This document shows, one piece after another, positions 1 through 5,803 of a stretch of 36,504 nt of DNA (position 1 is the first letter of the stretch; every line of letters begins with the position of its first letter). The stretch lies in IMG/VR virus record IMGVR_UViG_3300031595_000165, positions 1 to 36,504 of that record. One strand, given 5' to 3'. A model generated the notes under the pieces. The model worked only from the letters and a program-made list of their open reading frames with translations, was not told where the DNA came from and ran no database searches. This DNA is from a virus. The position numbers and the translations under genes were made by a program.

Positions 1-114
1 GCACGCCGTCTCCGCCGAAAGCCTCCGCTGGCCTTTCTGCCAAGCATCCGGATTGCCACAGGTTTCGGCGAGCGCTCCGGTCCAAAATCGGCATGTTCCG
101 CAAGATTCGCTCAT
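1..114 (-). CDS. Small Cys-rich protein, cut by window edge
   Basis: An ATG at 112-114 (minus strand) follows an AGGAGA-type ribosome site and reads 38 codons without a stop to the window edge, so the 3' end is missing. The visible part starts MSESCGTCRFW and has Cys at residues 5, 8, 19 and 38. A CxxCRFW start is common in short zinc-binding phage proteins of alphaproteobacteria, but I cannot name a family. It is the most distal visible gene of the leftward unit that includes the leucine-rich-repeat gene. Function unknown; a metal-binding role is inference from the Cys spacing. Confidence 0.5.
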   Translation of the reverse strand, partial: MSESCGTCRFWTGALAETCGNPDAWQKGQRRLSAETAC

Positions 115-303
115 CGTCTCTCTCCTCTTCCGCCTCCCGGATGCCCGCCGCCGGAGTTCGGCTCTAGCGGCGGGCGCAGTGGGGAGGGCACTGCCGAGGT
201 GTGAGCCTCTGACCCCTTGAGCCCCGCTGCCGGTTTGCACGGCATGCGGGGCTGGGTGGGGCGATGAGGGCTATTCGGCGGCATCCTCCTTTTTCAGGCC
301 GGG
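115..303. other. Gap with two strong hairpins between leftward genes
   Basis: The 189 bases between the two leftward genes hold two long inverted repeats. One pairs 143-151 with 167-175 (GCCCGCCGC / GCGGCGGGC, 9 of 9). The other pairs 221-232 with 240-252 (12 pairs with one bulged T at 245, loop GTTTGCA). Neither is followed by a T run on either strand, so they are not classical terminators. They would form in the leftward transcript downstream of the leucine-rich-repeat gene and could act as 3' stabilisers or attenuators; that is inference. Confidence 0.5.
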
Positions 304-750
304 TCAGCCGGAAATATCAAGCAGGTCGGTCGCGGCGGAGGTGTCGGCCTCGGCCAGCAGCGGCAGGTTGAGCAGCCACAGGTCGGTCGCGGCGGAGGTG
401 TCGGCCTCGGCCAGCAGCGGCAGGTTGTCCAGCCACAGGTCGGTCGCGGCGGAGGTGTCGGCCTCGGCCAGCAGCGGCAGGTTGTCCAGCCGCAGGACGG
501 TCGCGGCGGAGGTGTCGGCCTCGGCCAGCAGCGGCAGGTTGTCCAGCCACAGGACGGTCGCGGCGGAGGTGTCGGCCTCGGCCAGCAGCGGCAGGTTGTC
601 CAGCCACAGGACGGTCGCGGCGGGCATGGGCGGAAGACTGGTCAGGGTCTTGAGGCCCCGCGCCTCGACGCGCTTCGCGGTCTTGGCGACCTCGGCTGTG
701 AATTCATTGACGCCGATCCGGCGGCCATCGACGAAAAGATACTCGGACAT
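304..750 (-). CDS. Leucine-rich-repeat-like protein made of 19-aa tandem repeats
   Basis: 148 aa. A unique N-terminus of about 45 residues (starts MSEYLFVDGRRIG) is followed by five near-identical 19-residue units with core LWLDNLPLLAEADTSA, then a short tail. The unit fits a leucine-rich-repeat pattern (L-x-L-x-N-L-P-x-L), close to the LPX type, and suggests a small solenoid binding surface. The start at 750 is chosen for its AGAGGAAG ribosome site six bases upstream; the upstream in-frame ATG at 774 has none. Repeat copies differ mainly in V/D, W/R and D/L swaps, implying recent expansion. A promoter (TTGACC at 816-821, 18-base spacer, TACATT at 792-797) is overlapped by two copies of the phage repressor operator, so the gene appears to be in the lysogeny regulon. 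Target and function are unknown. An accessory (moron) role is likely by position. Confidence 0.65.
   Translation of the reverse strand: MSEYLFVDGRRIGVNEFTAEVAKTAKRVEARGLKTLTSLPPMPAATVLWLDNLPLLAEADTSAATVLWLDNLPLLAEADTSAATVLRLDNLPLLAEADTSAATDLWLDNLPLLAEADTSAATDLWLLNLPLLAEADTSAATDLLDISG
322..606. repeat. Five tandem copies of a 57-bp coding repeat
   Basis: Copies start at 322, 379, 436, 493 and 550, each 57 bp, with a partial sixth copy from 607 to about 622. Variation is limited to a few bases per copy, for example GGTCGG/GGACGG, TTGAGC/TTGTCC and CCACAG/CCGCAG. The period is a multiple of three and keeps the leftward reading frame open. The GC-rich unit also leaves other frames open, which explains long spurious frames on both strands here. 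Confidence 0.95.
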
Positions 751-791
751 TTGGGGCTTCCTCTCAGCGGGCACTGTGGGTGCTGGGGAGG

Positions 792-834
792 AATGTACAA
801 ATTTACTTGTAGTCCGGTCAACAAGTTTTTTTGT
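792..834 (-). promoter_or_regulatory. Promoter with two repressor-type operators for the repeat-protein gene
   Basis: Leftward -35 TTGACC (816-821) and -10 TACATT (792-797) are 18 bases apart. Two 14-bp sites, ACAAATTTACTTGT (797-810) and ACAAGTTTTTTTGT (821-834), lie 24 bp centre to centre, one over the -10/spacer and one just upstream of the -35. They match the three sites in the repressor/Cro intergenic region (2086-2149). The simplest reading is control of the repeat-protein gene by the phage repressor or the Cro-like protein. Confidence 0.65.
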
Positions 835-910
835 AGCGCCCCGTAACCGTCCCTATGCCATCATCCCTTGCGGCGCGGGTGGCGCTGAACGGGATAGATG
901 AGGTGGGGAA

Positions 911-1267
911 ATGGATTGGGGTGCGGTACTTATAGGGCTGTCCGTATTAGTCGCAGCCTTCGGCATCTATTTTCTGCCGGGGATCATTGCGTCAAATCGG
1001 AGACACCCATCGGAGAACAGTATTGTCATCCTCAATCTGTTTTTGGGATGGACGTTTCTGGGCTGGGTGGTCGCTCTGGTCTGGTCCGTTTCCGCGATCC
1101 CAGACAATCCCAGGCCACAGCCCAATAAGCCGCCACCGGCAGACGACGCGCTTCTGCTTACCGATGTGGTTGACCCCACACTGATGCCCTGTCCGCGCTG
1201 TGCCGAAATGATCAAAAAGGCGGCTAAGGTGTGCCGGTTCTGCAATGCAGAATTGGTCCAGTCATGA
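911..1267 (+). CDS. Superinfection-immunity-like membrane protein with zinc ribbon
   Basis: 118 aa. Two hydrophobic segments (about residues 6-26 and 37-61) enclose the motif NLFLGWTFLGWVVALVWS, typical of the Imm superinfection-immunity family (PF14373), whose founding member in T4 blocks DNA entry of related phages at the inner membrane. After a Pro-rich linker (66-77) the C-terminus carries a C-x2-C-x10-C-x2-C zinc ribbon (Cys 94, 97, 108, 111), an added domain placed in the cytoplasm or at the membrane face. The start is set by GAGGTGGGGAA just upstream. It reads away from the operator region at 792-834 and sits next to the lysogeny genes, as expected for an exclusion gene expressed in the lysogen. 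Family call is firm; the excluded phages are unknown. Confidence 0.8.
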   Translation: MDWGAVLIGLSVLVAAFGIYFLPGIIASNRRHPSENSIVILNLFLGWTFLGWVVALVWSVSAIPDNPRPQPNKPPPADDALLLTDVVDPTLMPCPRCAEMIKKAAKVCRFCNAELVQS

Positions 1268-1609
1268 CCCCTTTGGGCAACGCCTCGCTATAGGCTGGTG
1301 TTCGGGTGGGGAAAGGGGGCGCCGAACATCGCCACCCCCTCTACTACTGGAGCCCGAGACTCCCGCCGCGCCGTTACCCCCAATCCTTCGATATATCCGC
1401 CAACGCGCAAATTACTAGGTATTAATTACCCATTGCGCGTGCTCGTAACCGGATGCATTCTTTGCGGATTCCCCGCCTAAACGGGCGAGGGCATCCGGGC
1501 GCTTCCAACACCCGTCCGCATATACGCGCAATCCCCTTGCGCCTCACTGTCAAAGACAGCCTCGCCCTGCCGACGCCGGCATGGGTAAGGTTAGTGCTTG
1601 GGGGATTAG
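1268..1609. other. Non-coding gap with AT-rich island and repeated inverted repeats
   Basis: I find no convincing gene in these 342 bases. An 8-bp perfect inverted repeat, ACGCGCAA (1403-1410) / TTGCGCGT (1433-1440), encloses an AT-rich 22-base core that contains the palindrome GGTATTAATTACC. The same ACGCGCAA recurs at 1524-1531 and pairs with TTGCGC (1537-1542) across TCCCC. A short hairpin CTGTC-AAA-GACAG lies at 1547-1559. These could be protein-binding sites, an origin or an attachment-site core; the sequence alone does not decide. Confidence 0.5.
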
Positions 1610-1771
1610 ATGCAAGACGAAAGTCATAGTCCGATAAAGGACAAAAGTAGAATCCGCATGTCTGCCGAAGTAATTTTGGCGTTCAATGCGCTTCCAGATC
1701 TCCTTAAAGAGGAGATTCTCATTGAGATTAGACGGATTAATTGCGACGAGCAGACTCAAACTTTTTCATAG
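1610..1771 (+). CDS. 53-aa protein resembling the repressor C-terminus
   Basis: ATG at 1610 has a GGGGGA ribosome site six bases upstream and gives 53 aa. Residues 25-44 (FNALPDLLKEEILIEIRRIN) can be laid on the C-terminal helix of the neighbouring repressor (FEGLPDEERELILSTMKKFE), with F, LPD, E and IL shared. The gene converges on the repressor and overlaps its 3' end by 35 bases. It has no helix-turn-helix. One possible role is a partner that forms mixed oligomers with the repressor, that is, an antirepressor; this is inference from a short similarity. It could also be a chance frame. Confidence 0.45.
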   Translation: MQDESHSPIKDKSRIRMSAEVILAFNALPDLLKEEILIEIRRINCDEQTQTFS

Positions 1772-2075
1772 TTGAAAGGATGAGTTCCCGCTCTTCGTCG
1801 GGAAGTCCTTCGAACCTCCTGGTGAATTCATCAGAATGCGCGTTTGTTCCAGGATCATCGACAAGGCCCAGTAGCCATCCCAGGGAAACCCCTAGCGCCA
1901 AGGACATGAAGTGGGCATATCTCGGGAGTCTGGCCTTGCCAGTCTCGGCGTTATGAATAGACTGCTGGGTGCAGACTGTCTCTCCCGCGATCTCGTTTAC
2001 TCGAGCGCACAACTGCGGCTGGCTTAGCCCCAGCTCCTCCCGTCTCTGCCGAATTCTGTCGCCTCGAATTGCCAC
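1737..2075 (-). CDS. Phage repressor, XRE-type helix-turn-helix
   Basis: 112 aa. Residues 3-62 form an XRE helix-turn-helix (RIRQRREELGLSQPQLCARV, then a recognition helix around TQQSIHNAETGK), followed by LALGVSLGWLLGL, a short linker and a charged C-terminal helix (about 88-107). There is no S24/LexA-type peptidase domain, so RecA-driven self-cleavage is not expected. I chose the GTG at 2073-2075, preceded by GGTAGGA at good spacing. The frame is also open from a TTG at 2088-2090, but that codon lies inside an operator. It is divergent from the Cro-like gene with three operators between, the usual lysogeny switch layout. Role as lytic-promoter repressor is inferred from family and position. 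Confidence 0.85.
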   Translation of the reverse strand: MAIRGDRIRQRREELGLSQPQLCARVNEIAGETVCTQQSIHNAETGKARLPRYAHFMSLALGVSLGWLLGLVDDPGTNAHSDEFTRRFEGLPDEERELILSTMKKFESARRN

Positions 2076-2085
2076 GCAACATCCT

Positions 2086-2149
2086 ACCAAATAGCTTGTA
2101 ATCCAGTCCCAACAAGGTTACTTGTAGTCAGAGAAACAAGTTTGCTTGT
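2086..2149. promoter_or_regulatory. Three-operator switch region between repressor and Cro-like gene
   Basis: Three 14-bp near-palindromes lie at 2086-2099 (ACCAAATAGCTTGT), 2112-2125 (ACAAGGTTACTTGT) and 2136-2149 (ACAAGTTTGCTTGT), with centres 26 and 24 bp apart. With the two sites at 797-834 they give a consensus near ACAAGTTTACTTGT. Three tandem sites on one face of the helix between divergent regulators mirror the lambda O1-O2-O3 layout. Divergent promoters must overlap them, but I could not fix the -35/-10 boxes with confidence. Confidence 0.75.
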
Positions 2150-2158
2150 TGGGATTCC

Positions 2159-2494
2159 ATGAACGACCTCATTGGGAAGGCTATCGAGATTGCTGGAGGG
2201 CAGACCGCCCTTGCGGTCAGGTGCGGCAAGAAGCAAGGCCATGTCTGGGGATGGCTGCACTCCAAGCGGGTGACGCCAGAGGTCGCGCTGTTGGTTGATG
2301 ATGCGACGGAAGGCGAGGTTTCAAAGTCCTCCCTTCGCCCCGACATTTTTGCCAACCCCCTGACGACCGTCATCCCCGCCGACTGGCGGCCGCCGGCCAC
2401 GCCCACCGCCCCGACGCCCTCCCCGTCGGACGCGGCAACTCCCCCGGCTGGCGACACGCTCGCCGCCGGGGGCATTTCTCGGGGGGTGGCATGA
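2159..2494 (+). CDS. YdaS/Cro-like DNA-binding protein
   Basis: 111 aa. Residues 1-62 match the YdaS-type Cro family: AIEIAGGQTALAVRCGKKQG, then WGWLHSKRVTPEVALLVDDATEGEV and the family ending LRPDIF. The C-terminal third (72-111) is a Pro/Thr/Ala-rich tail, probably disordered. It is the first rightward gene after the operator array, so it takes the Cro position and would turn down the repressor promoter during lytic growth. Some YdaS proteins have been described as antitoxins, but no YdaT toxin partner follows here. Family call is good; the exact target is inferred from the operators. Confidence 0.8.
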   Translation: MNDLIGKAIEIAGGQTALAVRCGKKQGHVWGWLHSKRVTPEVALLVDDATEGEVSKSSLRPDIFANPLTTVIPADWRPPATPTAPTPSPSDAATPPAGDTLAAGGISRGVA

Positions 2495-2562
2495 TGGCCC
2501 CCATTCCTCATGGCAGAGCGGCCCGGCGGCGTCGAGTCGTCGGGCCATCAATTGGGGGAGCG

Positions 2563-2805
2563 TTAATGCCTCCCCGCTCGCAGTCCTTGCAGCATGTCCA
2601 TGGCGATGCCGGCGTTGATCAACGCCAAGCTGTCGCCGGCTGCTTCTGCGGAAATTCGCAGGCCCTCAAGGGCATTTATCACCCGGCGCGTTGCGTCGGC
2701 CACGGACGCGACTCGTCCCGACTGGCTCCCGATGGCGGGGGCTTGCACAGCCTTGCTTGTAACAAAGCTGTGGTTCTCGCGGGCGGTCTGAGTGAAGGCG
2801 TCCAT
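2563..2805 (-). CDS. Small hypothetical protein, leftward
   Basis: 80 aa starting MDAFTQTARENHSFVTSK, with two Ala/Leu-rich helices likely in residues 34-75. An AAGGA ribosome site lies about ten bases before the ATG. I prefer this strand because the opposite frame is Arg/His-rich and looks like its shadow. The stop codon lies inside a small hairpin (GGGGAG-CGTTAATGC-CTCCCC, about 2555-2575). The gene diverges from the next rightward gene, with an inverted repeat between them, so it may be a regulator or a stray moron. No family recognised. Confidence 0.5.
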   Translation of the reverse strand: MDAFTQTARENHSFVTSKAVQAPAIGSQSGRVASVADATRRVINALEGLRISAEAAGDSLALINAGIAMDMLQGLRAGRH

Positions 2806-2822
2806 ATCGGTGTGTCCTTGTT

Positions 2823-2841
2823 GCCTAAGGTCAACTTAGGC
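2823..2841. promoter_or_regulatory. Inverted repeat between divergent genes
   Basis: GCCTAAG (2823-2829) and CTTAGGC (2835-2841) are perfect inverted copies around GTCAA, 13 bases before the start of the helix-turn-helix gene at 2855 and 17 bases before the leftward start at 2805. The position and symmetry suit an operator, perhaps for the protein at 2855. It could also form a hairpin in the leader RNA. No matching second copy was noticed elsewhere. Confidence 0.4.
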
Positions 2842-2854
2842 GAAAGGACGCGGG

Positions 2855-3322
2855 ATGTTTCGCACGAAGGAGTGCAACAAGTTGCACGGCGCGGCAATCA
2901 CCAGTGATGCAATCACGGATGCTGTCCTCGGGGGCGTCCGAGAGGATGTCGCCGGGATTGGCTCCCCGTATGCGGCGGTGATGCGGGCCACAGGAGCGAG
3001 TTTGCGCACGGTGAAGGGCTGGTTTGGTGGGGAACACAACATCCCGTCCATCGCCTTGGCCCTGATGGTTAGGAGCTTCCCCACGGCGAACGCCCGGTGG
3101 AAGGCCCTGACTGATCCAGAGACACACGAACAGCGGATTGACCGCCTGGAGGCCGAGCTTGCGGCCACGAAGGCGACATTGAGGGGGAATTGGAATGCGG
3201 TGGCCGGAATGGGCGAGGCGAGCGTTTGCATTGGGTCATCTGATCGCAGGGGAATGGCACAGCCGCCGTGCCAGATTTTGGGGCGAGAGAAGGCCGGACA
3301 GGCATCCGCCAGAGACCGATGA
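2855..3322 (+). CDS. Helix-turn-helix protein with C-terminal coiled coil
   Basis: 155 aa. Residues 45-65 read GASLRTVKGWFGGEHNIPS, a compact helix-turn-helix like that of small phage regulators, followed by a helical stretch (about 88-112, RIDRLEAELAATKATLRG) that could dimerise. The start has GAAAGGA upstream. The last 40 residues overlap the next gene in another frame and look compositionally unlike coding sequence, so the functional protein may effectively end near residue 112. It heads the early operon and probably regulates it; this is inferred from position. Confidence 0.6.
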   Translation: MFRTKECNKLHGAAITSDAITDAVLGGVREDVAGIGSPYAAVMRATGASLRTVKGWFGGEHNIPSIALALMVRSFPTANARWKALTDPETHEQRIDRLEAELAATKATLRGNWNAVAGMGEASVCIGSSDRRGMAQPPCQILGREKAGQASARDR

Positions 3323-3419
3323 GGAGCGTTCCGAGCGCCAGTGGATGGCGATCTCGTCCGGTCTGCTGGTGATCGTCCTGGCCGGTCTGGCACTGGTGAA
3401 ATCCTTCGCGCATTTCTGA
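3195..3419 (+). CDS. Small single-pass membrane protein overlapping the upstream gene
   Basis: 74 aa. The ATG at 3195 follows GAGGGGGAATTGGA. The N-terminal half is rich in Trp and Arg, and residues 52-70 (AISSGLLVIVLAGLALVKS) form one membrane helix near the C-terminus. It overlaps the upstream helix-turn-helix gene by 128 bases in a different frame; an in-frame TGA at 3180-3182 excludes a longer start. Overlaps this long are unusual, so one of the two gene ends may reflect a frameshift. No family recognised. Confidence 0.5.
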   Translation: MRWPEWARRAFALGHLIAGEWHSRRARFWGERRPDRHPPETDEERSERQWMAISSGLLVIVLAGLALVKSFAHF

Positions 3420-3441
3420 CCGCTTTTTTTGGGGGGGGATC

Positions 3442-3720
3442 ATGAAGAAACTGCTCACGGCCGGCGCCGAAGTGCGCCCCGACCTCGCACCCTACGTGGT
3501 AGTGGTGAAGCGCAATCGTCCGGGGAGTGACCATCTCAATTGGGTCTCCGTCGCCGGCCGATCCATTGAGGACGCCCGCAACAATTACGACGCCGGTCGC
3601 AGCGACATCGTGCACCAGCGCCTCGATGGCGGCCATTCCCTGCTGCTGGATATCCCGCGCTCGTCCCCCTGCGTCATCGACAAGGGCGCCACCTTCGCCT
3701 TTTGGCGGACGGTGGTGTGA
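3442..3720 (+). CDS. Hypothetical early phage protein
   Basis: 92 aa, starting MKKLLTAGAEVRPDLAPYVV. No signal or membrane segment. Mixed beta-rich composition with basic patches (VVVKRNRPGSDHLNW). A run of eight G directly before the start (3431-3438) serves as ribosome site. The stop overlaps the next start (TGATG at 3718-3722), marking it as the head of a tightly coupled chain of early genes. I do not recognise a family. Confidence 0.6.
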   Translation: MKKLLTAGAEVRPDLAPYVVVVKRNRPGSDHLNWVSVAGRSIEDARNNYDAGRSDIVHQRLDGGHSLLLDIPRSSPCVIDKGATFAFWRTVV

Positions 3721-3935
3721 TGACCTTCGCCCCGATCATCTCCCGTGTCGTGCGCTCGCTGCTGCGGCGGATGCGGTCGGTACGTGAGGCCCTGGCGACC
3801 AGCCACCCAGCCTCCACCCAGGCCGTTGCCCGCAAGCGCCGCGCCGCCGCAATCACCAACCACCGACTGCTGATGGCCGAGGTGTTTGACGCCACCGGCC
3901 GCACCTTCCCGGCCGTCGAAAAGAAATTTTCCTAA
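3720..3935 (+). CDS. Small basic hypothetical protein
   Basis: 71 aa from the ATG at 3720, which shares a base with the upstream stop. The protein is Arg- and Ala-rich (SRVVRSLLRRMRSVREALA; KRRAAAITNHRLLMAEV) and probably helical. It may bind nucleic acid, judged only from charge. An upstream in-frame ATG at 3702 lies inside the preceding gene and lacks a ribosome site. Confidence 0.5.
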   Translation: MTFAPIISRVVRSLLRRMRSVREALATSHPASTQAVARKRRAAAITNHRLLMAEVFDATGRTFPAVEKKFS

Positions 3936-3953
3936 CCTCCACAGGAGACCACC

Positions 3954-4337
3954 ATGCGTCTGTTCACCGATATCCTTCGAGACCTCGACATGGGAGTCGC
4001 GGTCGATGACCTCACCACCGAACTGACTGATTTGGTCAATGCGGTGATCGAGACCGGCAAGGGCGGCATTCTGACCCTCAAGATCGGGATCAAGCCGCCG
4101 GCCCGCCGCGATTCGTCTGCGGTCGAGATCGGCTACGACATCAAGTGCGCCACGCCCAAGCTCCCTGCCGCCAAGACGATCCTGTTTGCCACCCCTGGCG
4201 GCGATCTGGTGCGCGAAGACCCGAGGCAGGCCAGCTTGCCCGGCATCCGCGAGGTTGCCCAGGCTCCCAAGGCGACCGTCCGTGAAGTCCCCCACGACCC
4301 GGTGACGGGCGAAATCAGGGAGGTGGCCGCATCATGA
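3954..4337 (+). CDS. Conserved-type phage protein upstream of DUF2303
   Basis: 127 aa, with ribosome site AGGAGA seven bases before ATG. Residues 1-80 look like a compact alpha/beta domain (starts MRLFTDILRDLDMGVAVDD; then ILTLKIGIKPP and VEIGYDIKC). Residues 88-127 form a Pro-rich tail with the repeated motif REV (GIREVAQ, TVREVPH, EIREVAAS). It overlaps the DUF2303 gene by ATGA, and such pairs are typical of temperate phage early regions near recombination genes. Function unknown. Confidence 0.6.
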   Translation: MRLFTDILRDLDMGVAVDDLTTELTDLVNAVIETGKGGILTLKIGIKPPARRDSSAVEIGYDIKCATPKLPAAKTILFATPGGDLVREDPRQASLPGIREVAQAPKATVREVPHDPVTGEIREVAAS

Positions 4338-5155
4338 ACGACGAAATCAACAACGCCCAGGTGATTGCCGATCTGGCTGTCGTCGGGGGGCAAACTCGGC
4401 AGATTGCCGATGGCGTTCCTTTCATCACTCTCCCCGAAGGCTATAAGGCCCTCGACCTGGAACACCTTCTCCCCAGGCCGGTGCAAAAGCGCGGAACCTT
4501 CGTAGCCCACGACGCCGCGTCATTCGTGGCCTACGTCAACAAGCACAAGACCACCGGCACCATCGTTACTGCCCAGGTGGACGCGACATCGTTCAAGGCC
4601 GTCCTGGACCATCACGACGACGAGCCCGGCTGGGGGGCGCATAAGGTTTCCTATGGCTGCCCCAAGTCCCCCGAGTGGGCGATATGGACCAGGAACGACA
4701 ATCGGCAGATGACCCAGTCCGAGTTCGCGCAGTTCCTCGAAGAAAACCTTCCCGACATCATTGACCCGTCTGGGGCCGACGTTCTGACTGTGGTGCAGAC
4801 CCTGGAGGCCAACACCAAGGTCAAGTTCTCCTCTGCCATCCGCCTCGATAACGGCCAGCGCCAGTTAACCTATGAGGAGGTGATCGAAGGGGCGGCGGCC
4901 AAAGGAACCATGAAAATCCCGGAGATTTTCACCCTCGCCATTCCGCCGTTCCGGGGCTCGGATCGGTACAAGGTCGAGGCCCGGTTGCGCTATCGCATCC
5001 CCAACGGCGGCGGGCAGTTGTCGCTTTGGTATGAGCTTGTCCGCCCTGAAAAGGTGGTCGAGGCGGTGTTTCAGGATGAGCTTGTCTCCATCCGAGATGG
5101 TCGTTCCCCGGAGGCCGCAGGAATCGGGCTCCCGATCCTCCTCGGCTCGCTCTGA
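4334..5155 (+). CDS. DUF2303 family protein (YfdQ-like)
   Basis: 273 aa. The sequence fits the DUF2303 family (PF10065, E. coli prophage YfdQ): an N-terminal region with LPEGYKALDLEHLLPRP, then FVAYVNKHK, ending with a beta-rich half (IPPFRGSDRYKVEARLRYRI). Family members lie in early operons of temperate phages, often beside recombination or nuclease genes, but their biochemical role is not settled. The start overlaps the upstream stop as ATGA. The last 15 residues after RDGR look poorly conserved. Confidence 0.85.
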   Translation: MNDEINNAQVIADLAVVGGQTRQIADGVPFITLPEGYKALDLEHLLPRPVQKRGTFVAHDAASFVAYVNKHKTTGTIVTAQVDATSFKAVLDHHDDEPGWGAHKVSYGCPKSPEWAIWTRNDNRQMTQSEFAQFLEENLPDIIDPSGADVLTVVQTLEANTKVKFSSAIRLDNGQRQLTYEEVIEGAAAKGTMKIPEIFTLAIPPFRGSDRYKVEARLRYRIPNGGGQLSLWYELVRPEKVVEAVFQDELVSIRDGRSPEAAGIGLPILLGSL

Positions 5156-5213
5156 TCAATCCTGTGGGGGCGTCCTTCGGGGCGCTCCCATCCTTCCCCC
5201 GGGGGGGGCACCA

Positions 5214-5594
5214 ATGAACCACTCTGAAGACGATCTCCAGCGCACCGTGATTGAGGCGCTTCGCCTGTCGCCCGATCTTCGGGTGATTGCCATCCCCAAC
5301 GGCGGGAAGCGGAACGCGAAGGAGGCGGCTCGTATGAAGGCTGCCGGCGTCCTGGCTGGCGTGTCCGACCTGATGGTGTTCTGGGCACCCGCCGAAATGG
5401 CGATGATCGAATTGAAAGCCCCGGGCAAGCTGTCGGCCTCGCGTGGACCCTTGTCCACCCTGCGCCCGGCACAGGTGGCGTGGCATATCTGGGCCGAGAA
5501 AAGCGGGTTCTTCGTCACCGTCTGCGACAGCCTCGATAGCGTCCTGTCGTTCCTGCGGGACTGCGGCGCCCCGGTCACGGCCCGGGTAATGTGA
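5214..5594 (+). CDS. VRR-NUC domain nuclease
   Basis: 126 aa. A minimal VRR-NUC (PD-(D/E)XK superfamily) nuclease: PNGGKRNAKEAARMKAAG at residues 28-45, GVSDLMVFW with catalytic Asp 52, IELK with Glu 66 and Lys 68, and Gln 87 in RPAQVAWH. Family members cut branched DNA such as Holliday junctions or flaps, so a role in replication or recombination of phage DNA is likely. The start at 5214 is chosen because the domain begins there. A run of eight G (5201-5208), five bases upstream of the ATG, acts as ribosome site. It overlaps the next gene by four bases. Confidence 0.85.
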   Translation: MNHSEDDLQRTVIEALRLSPDLRVIAIPNGGKRNAKEAARMKAAGVLAGVSDLMVFWAPAEMAMIELKAPGKLSASRGPLSTLRPAQVAWHIWAEKSGFFVTVCDSLDSVLSFLRDCGAPVTARVM

Positions 5595-5803
5595 TTCACA
5601 CGCCCACCCGTCCCATGGACTGCCATGTCACCGCGGCGACCGCTCGCCCGTGGCGGTGGCGCGACCTTTACCCCGTTTCTGCCGCCCATGAGACCACCGA
5701 CACCGCCGTCGAGTGCCGGGCCTTCCGTGATGCCGACCAGCGGCGCGAACTCAATGGCTGCGCCTGCGATGGCTGCGCCAGGATACCGGAGAACCAGAGA
5801 TGA
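5591..5803 (+). CDS. Small Cys-containing hypothetical protein
   Basis: 70 aa from a GTG start that overlaps the nuclease stop (GTGA). The C-terminal part contains CACDGC, a compact Cys cluster that could bind metal. The stop overlaps the methyltransferase start (ATGA at 5800-5803). Overlaps on both sides support a real, coupled gene. No family recognised. Confidence 0.5.
   Translation: MIHTPTRPMDCHVTAATARPWRWRDLYPVSAAHETTDTAVECRAFRDADQRRELNGCACDGCARIPENQR

Noticed and set aside
111-284. Leftward 57-codon frame, Pro/Arg/Gly-rich, ending in ATGA overlap with the partial gene
   Set aside because: AAGGAGG touches the ATG with no spacing, composition is low-complexity, and two strong hairpins lie inside it. 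Possible but not supported enough.
322-606. Tandem repeats considered as a CRISPR array
   Set aside because: The 57-bp units are contiguous, without spacers, and keep a reading frame; they encode a repeat protein.
341-901. Rightward 186-codon frame across the repeats
   Set aside because: No ribosome site; it is open only because the GC-rich repeat unit lacks stops in several frames. The leftward frame has a proper start and promoter.
1298-1480. 60-codon rightward frame in the gap
   Set aside because: No ribosome site, non-coding composition and overlap with the inverted-repeat island.
1550-1759. 69-codon leftward frame
   Set aside because: Antisense to the 53-aa gene, which has the better ribosome site and protein-like sequence.
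2491-2907. 138-codon rightward frame after the Cro-like gene, with ATGA overlap
   Set aside because: Arg/His-rich and mirrors the leftward 80-aa gene; likely its shadow.
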